Of a DNA stretch of 64,000 nt, positions 8,439 to 18,206 are shown piece by piece (the stretch's first letter is position 1; each line of letters starts with the position of its first letter). This DNA comes from Crenobacter caeni (GTDB lineage: Bacteria > Pseudomonadota > Gammaproteobacteria > Burkholderiales > Chromobacteriaceae), in assembly GCF_010435965.1 (NCBI RefSeq), contig NZ_JAAGAA010000004.1, forward strand, positions 124,001 through 188,000, written 5' to 3'. The notes beneath the pieces were generated by a model. The model did not search any database, was not told the DNA's origin, and saw only the letters and a program-made list of their open reading frames with translations. Made by a program: the position numbers and the translations under genes.

Positions 8439-10007
8439 ATGGAGTTTAACATCAAAAGTGGCAGCCCGGAGAAGCAGCGCGTTGCCTGCGTGATCGTCGG
8501 GATTTACGAAACCCGCAAGCTTACGCTGGCGGCCGACCTGCTTGACCGGATCTCCAACGGCTTTATCAGCGACGTGATCCGCCGTGGCGACATGGAGGGC
8601 AAGCTCGGCAGCACGCTGCTGCTGCACTCGGTGCCGCATACGCTGTGCGACCGCGTGTTGCTGGTGGGTCTGGGCAAGGAGCGTGAGTTCCGCGCCAAGG
8701 AATACCGTGAGGCGACCCGCGCGGCGGTGCGCGCGCTGGGACAGACCGCGTCTGGCGAGGCGGTCAGCTACCTGTCCGAACTGACGGTCAAGAAGCACGA
8801 CGTCGAATGGATGATCGAGCAGGCGTGCGTGGTCACCCTCGATACGCTCTACCGTTTCGACACCTACCGCAGCAAGGCGGACGAACACGGACGCGAGCTG
8901 CGCAAGCTGACGCTGGCCGTGCCGCGGCGCAGCGACCTCGCCGACGGCGAGCGCGGCCTCGCGCGCGGCCTCTCGATTGCCGCCGGCATGAAACTCGCGA
9001 AAGATCTGGGCAACACGCCGGGCAACGTATGTACGCCGGCGTATCTCGCCCAGACCGCCCGCTCGCTGGCCGCAGACTTCGGCGCCGAGGCCAAGGTGCT
9101 CGGCCGCGAGGAGATCTCGGCGCTGGGCATGGGTGCCTTCCTGGCCGTCGCGCAGGGGGCGGACACCGAGCCGCAGTTCATCGAGCTCGTATACCGCGGC
9201 GCGGCCGACGTCGAAGAAAAGCCGCTGGTGCTGGTCGGCAAGGGGATCACCTTCGATTCGGGCGGCATTTCGCTGAAGCCCGGCGAAGGCATGGACGAGA
9301 TGAAGTACGACATGGGTGGCGCCGCTGCCGTGCTCGGCACCTTCCGTGCGGTGGTCGAGATGAAGCTGCCGATCAACCTGGTCGCGCTGGTGCCGACCTG
9401 CGAGAACATGCCGTCCGGCCGCGCGCTCAAGCCCGGCGACATCGTCACTTCGATGGCCGGCAAGACCATCGAAGTGCTGAACACCGACGCCGAAGGCCGG
9501 CTGATCCTGTGCGACGCGCTGACGTACGCCGAGCGCTTCGAGCCTGCCGCGGTGATCGACGTGGCGACGCTGACCGGCGCGTGCATCATCGCGCTGGGGC
9601 ATGTGGCGACCGGGCTTTACAGCAACCAGGACAGCCTGGCGCGTGACCTCGCCGCGGCAGGCGAGGAAGTCGGCGACCGCGCGTGGCACATGCCGCTGTG
9701 GGACGAGTACCAAGAACTCCTGAAGAGCCCGTTCGCGGACATGGCGAACATCGGCGGCCGCCCGGGCGGCAGCATCACCGCAGCCTGCTTCCTCTCGCGC
9801 TTTGCCAAGGCGTACGACTGGGCGCACCTCGATATCGCCGGCACCGCGTGGAAGAGCGGCAAGGACAAGGGTTCGACCGGCCGTCCGGTGCCCCTGCTCG
9901 TGCAATTCCTGCAGGATAGGGCCGATATCGCGCTGGGCCGAACCGTCCGCCGCGGCCGTCCGCGCCGTGACGCGCACGATACGCACGACGTCCATGACGC
10001 GGATTGA
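8439..10007 (+). CDS. pepA: Leucyl (cytosol) aminopeptidase, M17 family
   Basis: PepA is a hexameric, two-metal cytosolic aminopeptidase that removes N-terminal residues from peptides. In E. coli it also binds DNA at the carAB control region and at cer sites. The 522-residue product has an N-terminal macro-like domain and a C-terminal catalytic domain. The motif KGITFDSGGISLKPGEGM begins near residue 268 and NTDAEGRL near 348, supplying metal ligands and catalytic residues. The ATG at 8439 follows a GGGAG site and begins MEFNIKSG, as usual for the family. Earlier in-frame starts add non-conserved sequence. holC overlaps its 3' end by 14 bp. Confidence 0.96.
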   Translation: MEFNIKSGSPEKQRVACVIVGIYETRKLTLAADLLDRISNGFISDVIRRGDMEGKLGSTLLLHSVPHTLCDRVLLVGLGKEREFRAKEYREATRAAVRALGQTASGEAVSYLSELTVKKHDVEWMIEQACVVTLDTLYRFDTYRSKADEHGRELRKLTLAVPRRSDLADGERGLARGLSIAAGMKLAKDLGNTPGNVCTPAYLAQTARSLAADFGAEAKVLGREEISALGMGAFLAVAQGADTEPQFIELVYRGAADVEEKPLVLVGKGITFDSGGISLKPGEGMDEMKYDMGGAAAVLGTFRAVVEMKLPINLVALVPTCENMPSGRALKPGDIVTSMAGKTIEVLNTDAEGRLILCDALTYAERFEPAAVIDVATLTGACIIALGHVATGLYSNQDSLARDLAAAGEEVGDRAWHMPLWDEYQELLKSPFADMANIGGRPGGSITAACFLSRFAKAYDWAHLDIAGTAWKSGKDKGSTGRPVPLLVQFLQDRADIALGRTVRRGRPRRDAHDTHDVHDAD

Positions 10008-10422
10008 TTTTTACACCAAGGTCGCCGACCCGGCCGCGTTTGCGTGCCGCCTGGCGGCGACCGTCCAGCGCAAGGGCGAGCAGCTCTTCGTGCTGCTGCC
10101 CGACGAGGACGCGCTCGGGCGATTCTCAACCCGGCTGTGGAGCTTTGCCGACACCGCTTTCGTGCCGAACTGCCGCTTCGACGCCCCCGAGGCCGCCCAG
10201 ACGCCCGTCTGGCTCGGCCTCTCGGCGGCTGACGGCGTCTCGCGCAAGGTGTTGCTGAACCTGGGTGACGCGGAGCTTTCCCGGCCCGGCGAATTTGAGC
10301 GTATCCTCGAAGTGATCGGCGTCGACGACGCCTCGCTTGCACGCGCACGCGAGCGTTACCGCCAGTACCGTGCGGCGGGCTTTCCCATCGAACACCACGA
10401 TATGCAGCACCTGAAACCATGA
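9994..10422 (+). CDS. holC: DNA polymerase III chi subunit
   Basis: HolC (chi) belongs to the clamp-loader complex and links it to single-strand-binding protein through SSB's C-terminal tail. The 142-residue product begins MTRIDFYTKVADP and carries the family pattern: KGEQLFVLLPDEDALGRFSTRLWSF, then DAPEAAQTPVWL, and a C-terminal ARERYRQYRAAGFPIEHHDM. It starts within the pepA 3' end, as in many proteobacteria. Its stop overlaps the start of the next gene by 4 bp, which suggests translational coupling. Confidence 0.93.
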   Translation: MTRIDFYTKVADPAAFACRLAATVQRKGEQLFVLLPDEDALGRFSTRLWSFADTAFVPNCRFDAPEAAQTPVWLGLSAADGVSRKVLLNLGDAELSRPGEFERILEVIGVDDASLARARERYRQYRAAGFPIEHHDMQHLKP

Positions 10423-12518
10423 GCCAAGCCAACCGCCCCGCCGGCGTACCAGACAACCTGCCCGTGCTGACCGAAGTCGTCGAGTACGTGGACGACGCGC
10501 CAACAACGGCAGACGAGCCGCTCGCCCTCGAGATGCCCGCCGAACTCACGCTGGACGAACTGTTGCCGCCGCCTCCGGCGGCTGCCGTCTTCGAGACGCT
10601 GCCTTCGCTCGACCTGGACATCCCCGGGCCTCTGGAGGCGCTGTCGGACAATGCTGTGCCGGCGCTGTCCGAAGAGGCTCCGCAGGCGTCGCGCTGGAGC
10701 GAGCCGGTGGTCAGCCCCGAGGCCTGGCAGGCGACGCCGGCGGACGAGCTCTTCGCAAGCCCGTGGGTAGCCGCCCCGCGTACGCAGCCAGCGGCTGACA
10801 GTACCGAGCCGCCAGTCGAAATGCTGGCGGAAGCAGGCATTCCCGAACTCTCGCTCGACGACTTGCTGTTCGAAGCCGATGGGCCGGCCGGCGAGCAGGC
10901 AAGCGGAGCAGCGGCCGAAATGGCCGCCGCGTGGGCGCAGCTTGCGCCCGTCAGCGCCGTGTCGCCAGAGCCGGAGCTGGTGTCCGGGCTGGAGCCGCGG
11001 CCGGCAGAGGCTGCCGGGGATCTGCCGCTGGACGAGTTGCTGGGCGAACTGGCGTGGCCGCAAGCGGCGGCCGCCGCGGTCGAGCCCGGTTTAGCCATTC
11101 CCGAAGAGATGGTGCCCACGGCGACGGATCATGCTTTCATGCCGGCACCTGCATTCGGGGGGGAAGGGGCGGTAAGCGGGCAGACGTTGGCAGCGAACCT
11201 GCCGCAGGGATCCGGCTTTGCCGGCCACGATCCGGCCGAAATGGTCCTGTCCCCCGACCCGCTGGACGCGGCTCAGGGTGCTGGCGCGGCGCCAGCGGGT
11301 CGGCAGCCCGACGCGCTGCCTGTTGCTGCGGATGCAGCCGAAGCTGCGTCGGTTGCCGGCTGGGCCGACCAGGCGTTGGCGCAGGCAGATGTGTTTGCGT
11401 CGGCGGAGCCGGTAGCGCCGCCAGTCTCCTGGGTGCATGAGACGGCGTCCGATGGGCAGGCGGTTGACTCGGCGCCGCTTGAGGCGCCGTCGGCGATACC
11501 CGCCGAGCCCGAGCCCGCCGTGCAAGACCTTGTTGAAGTGCATGCAGACGCAGCGGCCGTGGGCTCTGTCGCTGAGCCGGCGTCGGACGGCGCTTGGACC
11601 GAATTCACGGGTGTTGCCGTGCCGGCGGGGCCGGAAAGCGCACCGTCCGTGCCAGGTATTGCGCTGACTGGCGCAGCCGAAGCGGGTCTTGCGTCTTCCG
11701 CTGCGGCACAGTCGGAGGCGGCGGCGGATGAAAGCTTTGCAAGTCCGGCCGAAGGCAGTCTGCCCGAGCTGCTGGCGCCAGCCGCCGGTGTTGAGCCGGT
11801 CGTCGAAGTGTCGGCTATCGACGCTAATGCGGGTCTCGCAGTCATGCCGGACGGACTGGCCGAGCCTGTCCAGCCCTTCGGTGTCGCTGCCGGGGCCGTC
11901 GACGTGCCCGCGGTCCACCCGGGCCCGGAGGTGGTCGACGCCCGCCTCCCGGCGTCCTTGGACGCCTGCGCGGGGCAACAGGCAGCCGAGAGTGCGGATG
12001 CGGCTCCGTCGGCAGGGGTCGCCGAGGGCGACGAGCTGTTTGAAGCGCAACCAGATGCCGCCATGGCCGTCATCGCAGCGGCCGCGTCCGTGCACGCAGT
12101 CGATGCAGGGAAGGTGTCCGCAGAGAATCCGGCCGTGCCTGCACAGCCGGTTCCGGCGCAGGAGGCGCTGGCTTTGGCGGGGGCTGTCGCGGCAGCTGGC
12201 GTTGCTCTCCAGGCGGGGGCCGAGACAGAAGCTGCCGAACAGGCGGCCCTGCTGCCGCAGGGTGCCGCCGGAGAACGGGTCGCCGTCGTAGACGAGGCTG
12301 CGCTGCTGGAGGCGATCTACCAGCGCATCCTGCCCAGGATGCGGGTCGAGCTGTCGCTGTGGCTGCAGGACGCGATCGAGAACCAGACCCGCCACCTGCT
12401 CGCCGGCGTGATGCAGCAGATGCGGGAAGACTACGACATGCTGTTCGGCGAGACACTGCGCGAGAGCATCCGCCAGGCGATCAGCGACATCGAGACCAAC
12501 CACAAGGATGAGCAATGA
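10419..12518 (+). CDS. Very long Ala/Glu/Pro/Val-rich protein with conserved-looking ends
   Basis: This 699-residue protein is not a family I can name. The first residues contain PVLTEVVEYVDDAP, a short motif I associate with small hypothetical proteins beside holC in other betaproteobacteria. The last 70 residues are predicted helical and amphipathic (IYQRILPRMRVELSLWLQDA and MREDYDMLFGETLRESIR), like a folded or oligomerising module. Between them lie about 580 residues of acidic, Ala-, Pro-, Val- and Glu-rich sequence with scattered DELL motifs and almost no Lys, which should be disordered. No signal peptide or membrane segment is present. It overlaps holC and cobO by 4 bp on each side, so it is translated with them. 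Synonymous-looking GC-rich codon use resembles its neighbours. Confidence 0.8.
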   Translation: MSQANRPAGVPDNLPVLTEVVEYVDDAPTTADEPLALEMPAELTLDELLPPPPAAAVFETLPSLDLDIPGPLEALSDNAVPALSEEAPQASRWSEPVVSPEAWQATPADELFASPWVAAPRTQPAADSTEPPVEMLAEAGIPELSLDDLLFEADGPAGEQASGAAAEMAAAWAQLAPVSAVSPEPELVSGLEPRPAEAAGDLPLDELLGELAWPQAAAAAVEPGLAIPEEMVPTATDHAFMPAPAFGGEGAVSGQTLAANLPQGSGFAGHDPAEMVLSPDPLDAAQGAGAAPAGRQPDALPVAADAAEAASVAGWADQALAQADVFASAEPVAPPVSWVHETASDGQAVDSAPLEAPSAIPAEPEPAVQDLVEVHADAAAVGSVAEPASDGAWTEFTGVAVPAGPESAPSVPGIALTGAAEAGLASSAAAQSEAAADESFASPAEGSLPELLAPAAGVEPVVEVSAIDANAGLAVMPDGLAEPVQPFGVAAGAVDVPAVHPGPEVVDARLPASLDACAGQQAAESADAAPSAGVAEGDELFEAQPDAAMAVIAAAASVHAVDAGKVSAENPAVPAQPVPAQEALALAGAVAAAGVALQAGAETEAAEQAALLPQGAAGERVAVVDEAALLEAIYQRILPRMRVELSLWLQDAIENQTRHLLAGVMQQMREDYDMLFGETLRESIRQAISDIETNHKDEQ

Positions 12519-13075
12519 GTGACCGGCTGACCAGTATCGTGACCCGTGGCGGGGATGACGGATCGACTTCGCTGGGCGACGGCCGGCGCGAGCACAAGGA
12601 CGCGCCGCGCATCTGCGCGCTGGGCGAGGTTGACGAACTCAACTGCGTGGTGGGGCTGCTGCGCGCGCAAGGCGGCGCATCGGCGCACGACGCGCTGTTG
12701 TGCGCGATCCAGCACGACCTGTTCGACCTGGGCTCGGAACTGGCCGTGCCCGGCTACAGCGCGCTCAAGGAGGCGGCGGTCGAGCGGCTGGAGGCGGCCG
12801 TGGAGGCGCTGAACGCCGACCTGCCGGCGCTCAAGGAATTCATTCTGCCCGGTGGCAGCCAGGCCGCCGCGGTGGCGCATCAGGCGCGTTCGGTCGCCCG
12901 CCGCGCCGAGCGCGCGTTGGTCGCGCTCGCTCGCTTCGAGGAGGTATCGATGAGCGCGCGCCGTTACCTGAACCGCCTCTCCGACCTGATGTTCGTGCTC
13001 TCACGCGTGCTCAACCGCGAGGCTGGCGTGCCCGACGTGCTGTGGCAGCCGCGCCGCGACGCTTCCGGCGGGTAA
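12515..13075 (+). CDS. Cob(I)alamin adenosyltransferase, PduO/MMAB type
   Basis: The enzyme transfers the adenosyl group of ATP to cob(I)alamin to make coenzyme B12. The 186-residue protein is of the PduO/MMAB type rather than the CobA/BtuR type. It begins with the ATP-binding loop TRGGDDGSTSLGDG (residues 10-23) and contains the helical signatures ALGEVDELNCVVGLLRA, RSVARRAERALVAL and RYLNRLSDLMFVLSRVLNR, which build the trimer active site. It is the last of the genes linked by overlaps after holC; the nuclease gene follows 6 bp later. A second cobalamin-related gene, bluB, lies at 31.7 kb. No cobalamin riboswitch was seen upstream. Confidence 0.93.
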   Translation: MSDRLTSIVTRGGDDGSTSLGDGRREHKDAPRICALGEVDELNCVVGLLRAQGGASAHDALLCAIQHDLFDLGSELAVPGYSALKEAAVERLEAAVEALNADLPALKEFILPGGSQAAAVAHQARSVARRAERALVALARFEEVSMSARRYLNRLSDLMFVLSRVLNREAGVPDVLWQPRRDASGG

Positions 13076-13081
13076 AGCAGG

Positions 13082-13618
13082 ATGCACGGGCTGATCCGTT
13101 TGTGGTCGGCCGCGCCGCGGTACCGCAAATTTGCCGCCGTGGCCATGCTGGCCGCGGCGGTTTTCGTTTTATGGCCGCATGAGGCTGGACAGTGGCGGGT
13201 CGCCACCGTCGCCGACGGCGATACCCTGCGCCTGGTGTCGCCTGAGGGAGATGCGGTACGCGCGCGGCTGCAGTTTGTCGACGCGCCTGAGCTTGCGCAG
13301 GCGGGCGGCCCGGCTGCCCGCGACGCGCTCCTGCGGCTGAGCCGGGGCGGGGCACTTCTCTGGCGCAAGGCGGCGACCGACGCCTACGGCCGCGAGCTGG
13401 GGGCTCTGGAGGTGGCGGGCGAAGATGTCGCGCTGGCCTTGCTCGGCGAGGGCTGGGCGTGGCATTACCGCCGCTACGCGCAAGAAGGTCAGCCGGCGGC
13501 CGACTACCGGCGGTACCAGCAGGCCGAGGCGGATGCTAGGCAGGCTCGGCGAGGGTTGTGGGCCGATCCGGCGGCCGAGCCTCCCTGGCGTTGGCGCCAT
13601 CGTCACCGGCGTCCGTAG
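13082..13618 (+). CDS. Membrane-anchored staphylococcal-nuclease-like protein
   Basis: The 178-residue protein has an N-terminal hydrophobic segment (FAAVAMLAAAVFVLW, residues 18-32) preceded by basic residues, so it is probably anchored in, or exported through, the inner membrane. The rest fits the thermonuclease (SNase) fold: VADGDTLRL, then RLQFVDAPELAQ, DAYGRELG and GWAWHYRRY. These provide the acidic metal site and the arginines expected for phosphodiester cleavage. The C-terminus is Arg/Trp-rich (RWRHRHRR). Its last 83 bases overlap the convergent hydrolase gene. Confidence 0.85.
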   Translation: MHGLIRLWSAAPRYRKFAAVAMLAAAVFVLWPHEAGQWRVATVADGDTLRLVSPEGDAVRARLQFVDAPELAQAGGPAARDALLRLSRGGALLWRKAATDAYGRELGALEVAGEDVALALLGEGWAWHYRRYAQEGQPAADYRRYQQAEADARQARRGLWADPAAEPPWRWRHRHRRP

Positions 13619-14429
13619 CGGGGAAGGTGGCTTGCAGCCAGCTGACGATGAGCTGGCAGGCAGACGGCCAGTCCGCGTCCAGCATCAGCATGTGCCCGGC
13701 GCCGGGCAGGATTTCCGATATGCCGCCGAGCGCCTGCGCGGTCCCGGCGATCTCCTCCGGCGCGACGATGCGGTCGAGCCCGCCGCCGAGCACCAGCGTG
13801 GGCGGCGGCGCGCAGCTTGTGTCCAGCCACTGTCGCCACGGTGCCCAGCACTGCATGTCGATGATGGCGCGGGTGCTCTCGTGTTGCGCGCGCGCCGCCA
13901 TCAGCCGCATGTCCTCGATTGCCGCGTCGGGCGAGAACAACAATTCGCGCAGCGACGCCTCGGCCGCTTCGTCGGTCCGCCCGGGGGATGCCTGGAAGCG
14001 GTTAAGCGCGTCCAGCAGCGTCGGCGCTTCTGCGGCCAGGCGCAGCGTGGATCTGGCCAACCCGGCAGGCGGTACCGGCGCGAGCAGCACGAGAGCTGGC
14101 AGCGCGTGGCGACGGATCAGTTGCTGCGCGACGTAGCCGCCCATCGAGTGCGCGATGAGCACCGGCGGGGCGGGCAGGCGCGGCAGCGTAGCGGCGATGT
14201 CCGCGACGTAGTCGTCGATGCTCGCCGCGTCCAGCCAGTCCCGCCCCTCGCTTGCGCCGTGGCCGGACAGGCTCAGCGCGTAGCAGTCAAAACCGCGCGC
14301 GGTGAACCAAGGCATGAAGTGGCGCTGCCAGCACCACGCCGCGCAAAACGCGCCGTGCACGAACAGCAGCGGCAGCGGCCAGGCGGTGCCCGCCGCTGCC
14401 TGGTGCACGAGTTCAAGCTTGCGCGTCAC
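13536..14429 (-). CDS. Alpha/beta-fold hydrolase
   Basis: A 297-residue alpha/beta hydrolase of the MhpC/esterase type. The oxyanion strand is LLFVHGAFCAAWCW, the nucleophile elbow is IAHSMGG (Ser), and the acid and base are likely Asp in GGGLDRIV and His in GAGHMLML. No signal peptide is seen, so it should be cytosolic. Substrate unknown. The start overlaps the stop of the upstream phoH-like gene by 4 bp. The final 25 or so residues, rich in Asp, Arg and Pro, lie beyond the fold in the region overlapping the nuclease gene, and may be a read-on extension. Confidence 0.85.
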   Translation of the reverse strand: MTRKLELVHQAAAGTAWPLPLLFVHGAFCAAWCWQRHFMPWFTARGFDCYALSLSGHGASEGRDWLDAASIDDYVADIAATLPRLPAPPVLIAHSMGGYVAQQLIRRHALPALVLLAPVPPAGLARSTLRLAAEAPTLLDALNRFQASPGRTDEAAEASLRELLFSPDAAIEDMRLMAARAQHESTRAIIDMQCWAPWRQWLDTSCAPPPTLVLGGGLDRIVAPEEIAGTAQALGGISEILPGAGHMLMLDADWPSACQLIVSWLQATFPATDAGDDGANAREARPPDRPTTLAEPA

Positions 14430-15829
14430 AGAGCGTCCGCCGCGAAGTCGGCCAGGCGCGAGCGCTCGCCGCGCTGCAAGGTGATGTGCCCGCCGTGCGC
14501 CCAGCCCTTGAAGCGGTCGACCACGTAGGTGAGCCCCGAGCTGCCCTCGCTAAGATAAGGCGTGTCGATCTGCGCGATATTGCCCAGGCACACCACCTTG
14601 GTGCCGGGGCCGGCACGGGTGATCAGCGTCTTCATCTGCTTGGGCGTGAGGTTCTGCGCCTCGTCGATGATCAGGAACTTGTCCTGGAAGGTGCGCCCGC
14701 GCATGAAGTTCAGGCTCTTCACGCGGATGCGCGAGCGCAAAAAGTCGCCGGTCGCCGCGCGGCCCCAGTCGCCGCCGTCGTCCTCGCTCTTGCCCAGCAC
14801 CTCGAGGTTGTCCTCGAGCGCGCCCATCCACGGCGCCATCTTCTCTTCCTCGGTGCCCGGCAAAAAGCCGATGTCCTCGCCGACCGGGATGGTTACCCGG
14901 GTCATGATGATCTCGTTGTAGCGCTTGCTCTCCAGCACCTGCGAGAGGCCAGCCGCCAGCGTGAGCAGCGTCTTGCCGGTGCCGGCCTGGCCCAGCAGCG
15001 ACACGAAGTCGACCTCGGGGTCGAGCAGCAGGTTCAGCGCGAAATTCTGCTCGCGGTTGCGCGCGGTGATGCCGAACACGTTGTTCTTGGCGTGGCTGTA
15101 GTCCTTGAGGGTCTGCAAGGTCGCCTGCCGCCCCTGTTGGGCGACGACCCTGACTGTCAGCGGGCTGGCGCCTTCCTGCCACAACAGCTGGTTGAGATAA
15201 AGCGCGGGCACGTCCGGCCCCTCGATGCGGTAGTGGTTGCGGCCATGCTCGGCCCACGACTCGATCTCGCGGCCGTTGCGCTCCCAGAACGCGTCGTCCA
15301 GCTCGCGCGCGCCCGAGTACAGGAGGTCGGTGTCCTCGAGTACCTTGTCGTTGAAGTAGTCCTCGGCGTCCAGGCCCAGTGCGCGCGCCTTGATGCGCAT
15401 ATTGATGTCTTTCGACACCAGGATCACGCCGCGCTCGGGGTGCAGTTCCTTGAGCGCCATCACGATGCCGAGGATCTGGTTGTCGGCCTTGCCCACCGGC
15501 ATCGAACCGGGCAGCACGCTGTGGATCGCCTGCGTCTGCAGGATCAACCGGCCGCTCGCCTGCTCGTGGCTGGCCGGAGCGAGCGGGATGCCGGATTCGA
15601 TGCGGGCGGGCGAAGACTTGAGGATCTCGTCGATGAAGCGGCTGGTCTGGCGGGCGTTGCGCGCGACTTCGGACATGCCGGTCTTGTGCATGTCCAGCTC
15701 TTCGAGCGTGATGATGGGGATGAAGACGTCGTGCTCGGCGAAGTGGAACAGACAGGTCGGGTCGTGCAGCAGCACGTTGGTGTCGAGGACGAACAACTTG
15801 TCGGGACGGGACTTCTTGCGCGTAGCCAT
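14426..15829 (-). CDS. PIN domain / PhoH-type ATPase (PhoH2-like)
   Basis: This 467-residue protein joins an N-terminal PIN RNase domain (KLFVLDTNVLLHDP near residues 10-24, with further acidic residues) to a PhoH ATPase/helicase domain. Walker A is GQAGTGKTLL near residue 281 and Walker B is LIIDEAQNL near 386. PhoH2 proteins are reported to unwind and cleave RNA; in actinobacteria they pair with a PhoAT antitoxin. Here no antitoxin-sized gene precedes it, and the neighbours are bcp and a hydrolase. The ATG at 15829 (MATRKKSRPDK) is chosen over an upstream frame start because it follows a GGGGAAAG site and begins at the domain. Confidence 0.92.
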   Translation of the reverse strand: MATRKKSRPDKLFVLDTNVLLHDPTCLFHFAEHDVFIPIITLEELDMHKTGMSEVARNARQTSRFIDEILKSSPARIESGIPLAPASHEQASGRLILQTQAIHSVLPGSMPVGKADNQILGIVMALKELHPERGVILVSKDINMRIKARALGLDAEDYFNDKVLEDTDLLYSGARELDDAFWERNGREIESWAEHGRNHYRIEGPDVPALYLNQLLWQEGASPLTVRVVAQQGRQATLQTLKDYSHAKNNVFGITARNREQNFALNLLLDPEVDFVSLLGQAGTGKTLLTLAAGLSQVLESKRYNEIIMTRVTIPVGEDIGFLPGTEEEKMAPWMGALEDNLEVLGKSEDDGGDWGRAATGDFLRSRIRVKSLNFMRGRTFQDKFLIIDEAQNLTPKQMKTLITRAGPGTKVVCLGNIAQIDTPYLSEGSSGLTYVVDRFKGWAHGGHITLQRGERSRLADFAADAL

Positions 15830-15883
15830 GAGACTTTCCCCTCGGTTGGCGGCGCCGCGGGCGCGGCGCCCGATTTTCATCGT

Positions 15884-16390
15884 TTACAGCGACTGCAGGT
15901 AGGCGAGGACCTCCTGGGCGTGGCCGTCGACCTTGACCTTGCGCCAGGCACGCAGCACGCGGCCGTCTTCTCCAATGATAAAGGTGCTGCGCTCGATGCC
16001 GCGCACCTGTTTGCCGTACATGTTCTTCATACGGATCACGTCGAAGGCCTGGCAGGCGACCTCGTCCGGGTCGGACGCGAGCTCGAAGGGCAGCGCGAAC
16101 TTCGCCTTGAAGTTTTCGTGCGACTTGAGGCTGTCGCGCGAGAGGCCGATCACGGTCGCACCGGTGGCGGCGAAGGCGTCGGCGAGGTCGCGGAAGGCGG
16201 CCGCCTCATTGCTGCAGCCGGGCGTGTTGTCTTTCGGGTAGAAGTAGAGCACCAGCGGTTTCGCTGCGGTCGCCGGGTTGAAGGTGGTGCCGGAAGTGGC
16301 GGCCAGTTCGAAGGCGGGGCAGGTGTCGCCCTCGGCGAGCGGTGCGCCTGCAATGACTTCAGGCTGTTTGTCGTTTTGCATTGATGACAT
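15884..16390 (-). CDS. bcp: Thioredoxin-dependent thiol peroxidase, Bcp/PrxQ
   Basis: Bcp peroxiredoxins reduce hydrogen peroxide and lipid hydroperoxides using thioredoxin. The 168-residue protein has the motif FYPKDNTPGCSNEAAAFRD with the peroxidatic cysteine at position 59. In E. coli Bcp a resolving cysteine sits five residues later. Here that position is Ala, so the protein looks like a 1-Cys form or uses another cysteine (positions 24 or in EVACQAF). It lies two genes downstream of trxB, a natural electron source. The start is uncertain by three codons because two Met occur close together and no strong ribosome site is seen. Confidence 0.93.
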   Translation of the reverse strand: MSSMQNDKQPEVIAGAPLAEGDTCPAFELAATSGTTFNPATAAKPLVLYFYPKDNTPGCSNEAAAFRDLADAFAATGATVIGLSRDSLKSHENFKAKFALPFELASDPDEVACQAFDVIRMKNMYGKQVRGIERSTFIIGEDGRVLRAWRKVKVDGHAQEVLAYLQSL

Positions 16391-16408
16391 TGTATATATC
16401 CGTTGCTT

Positions 16409-18051
<1,643 letters not shown>

Positions 18052-18206
18052 TTAAACGCCGCAATCGGACGATAGGATCTGGCTATGCTGGGAAGCAGGT
18101 GCCGAGCGGATTGCTTGACGCAGGTCACATGAACGCCGCTCGATCAAAATTAGTATATGCACATGTTTTGTCGATTAGGCCAAGTGCCTTACTAGGAGCC
18201 ACAAGC

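Noticed and set aside
7857-9995. 712-codon minus-strand frame through pepA and lptF
   Set aside because: Antisense to pepA and then out of frame in lptF; both real genes have clear motifs.
12400-13081. Cobalamin riboswitch ahead of the adenosyltransferase
   Set aside because: The gene starts inside the preceding one with a 4-bp overlap, leaving no leader for a riboswitch; none was seen upstream of bluB either.
14426-15829. PhoH2 toxin-antitoxin pair
   Set aside because: The PIN-PhoH protein lacks an upstream small antitoxin gene; the neighbour is bcp.
14486-16384. 632-codon plus-strand frame
   Set aside because: Antisense to the phoH-like gene and bcp, which are strongly supported.
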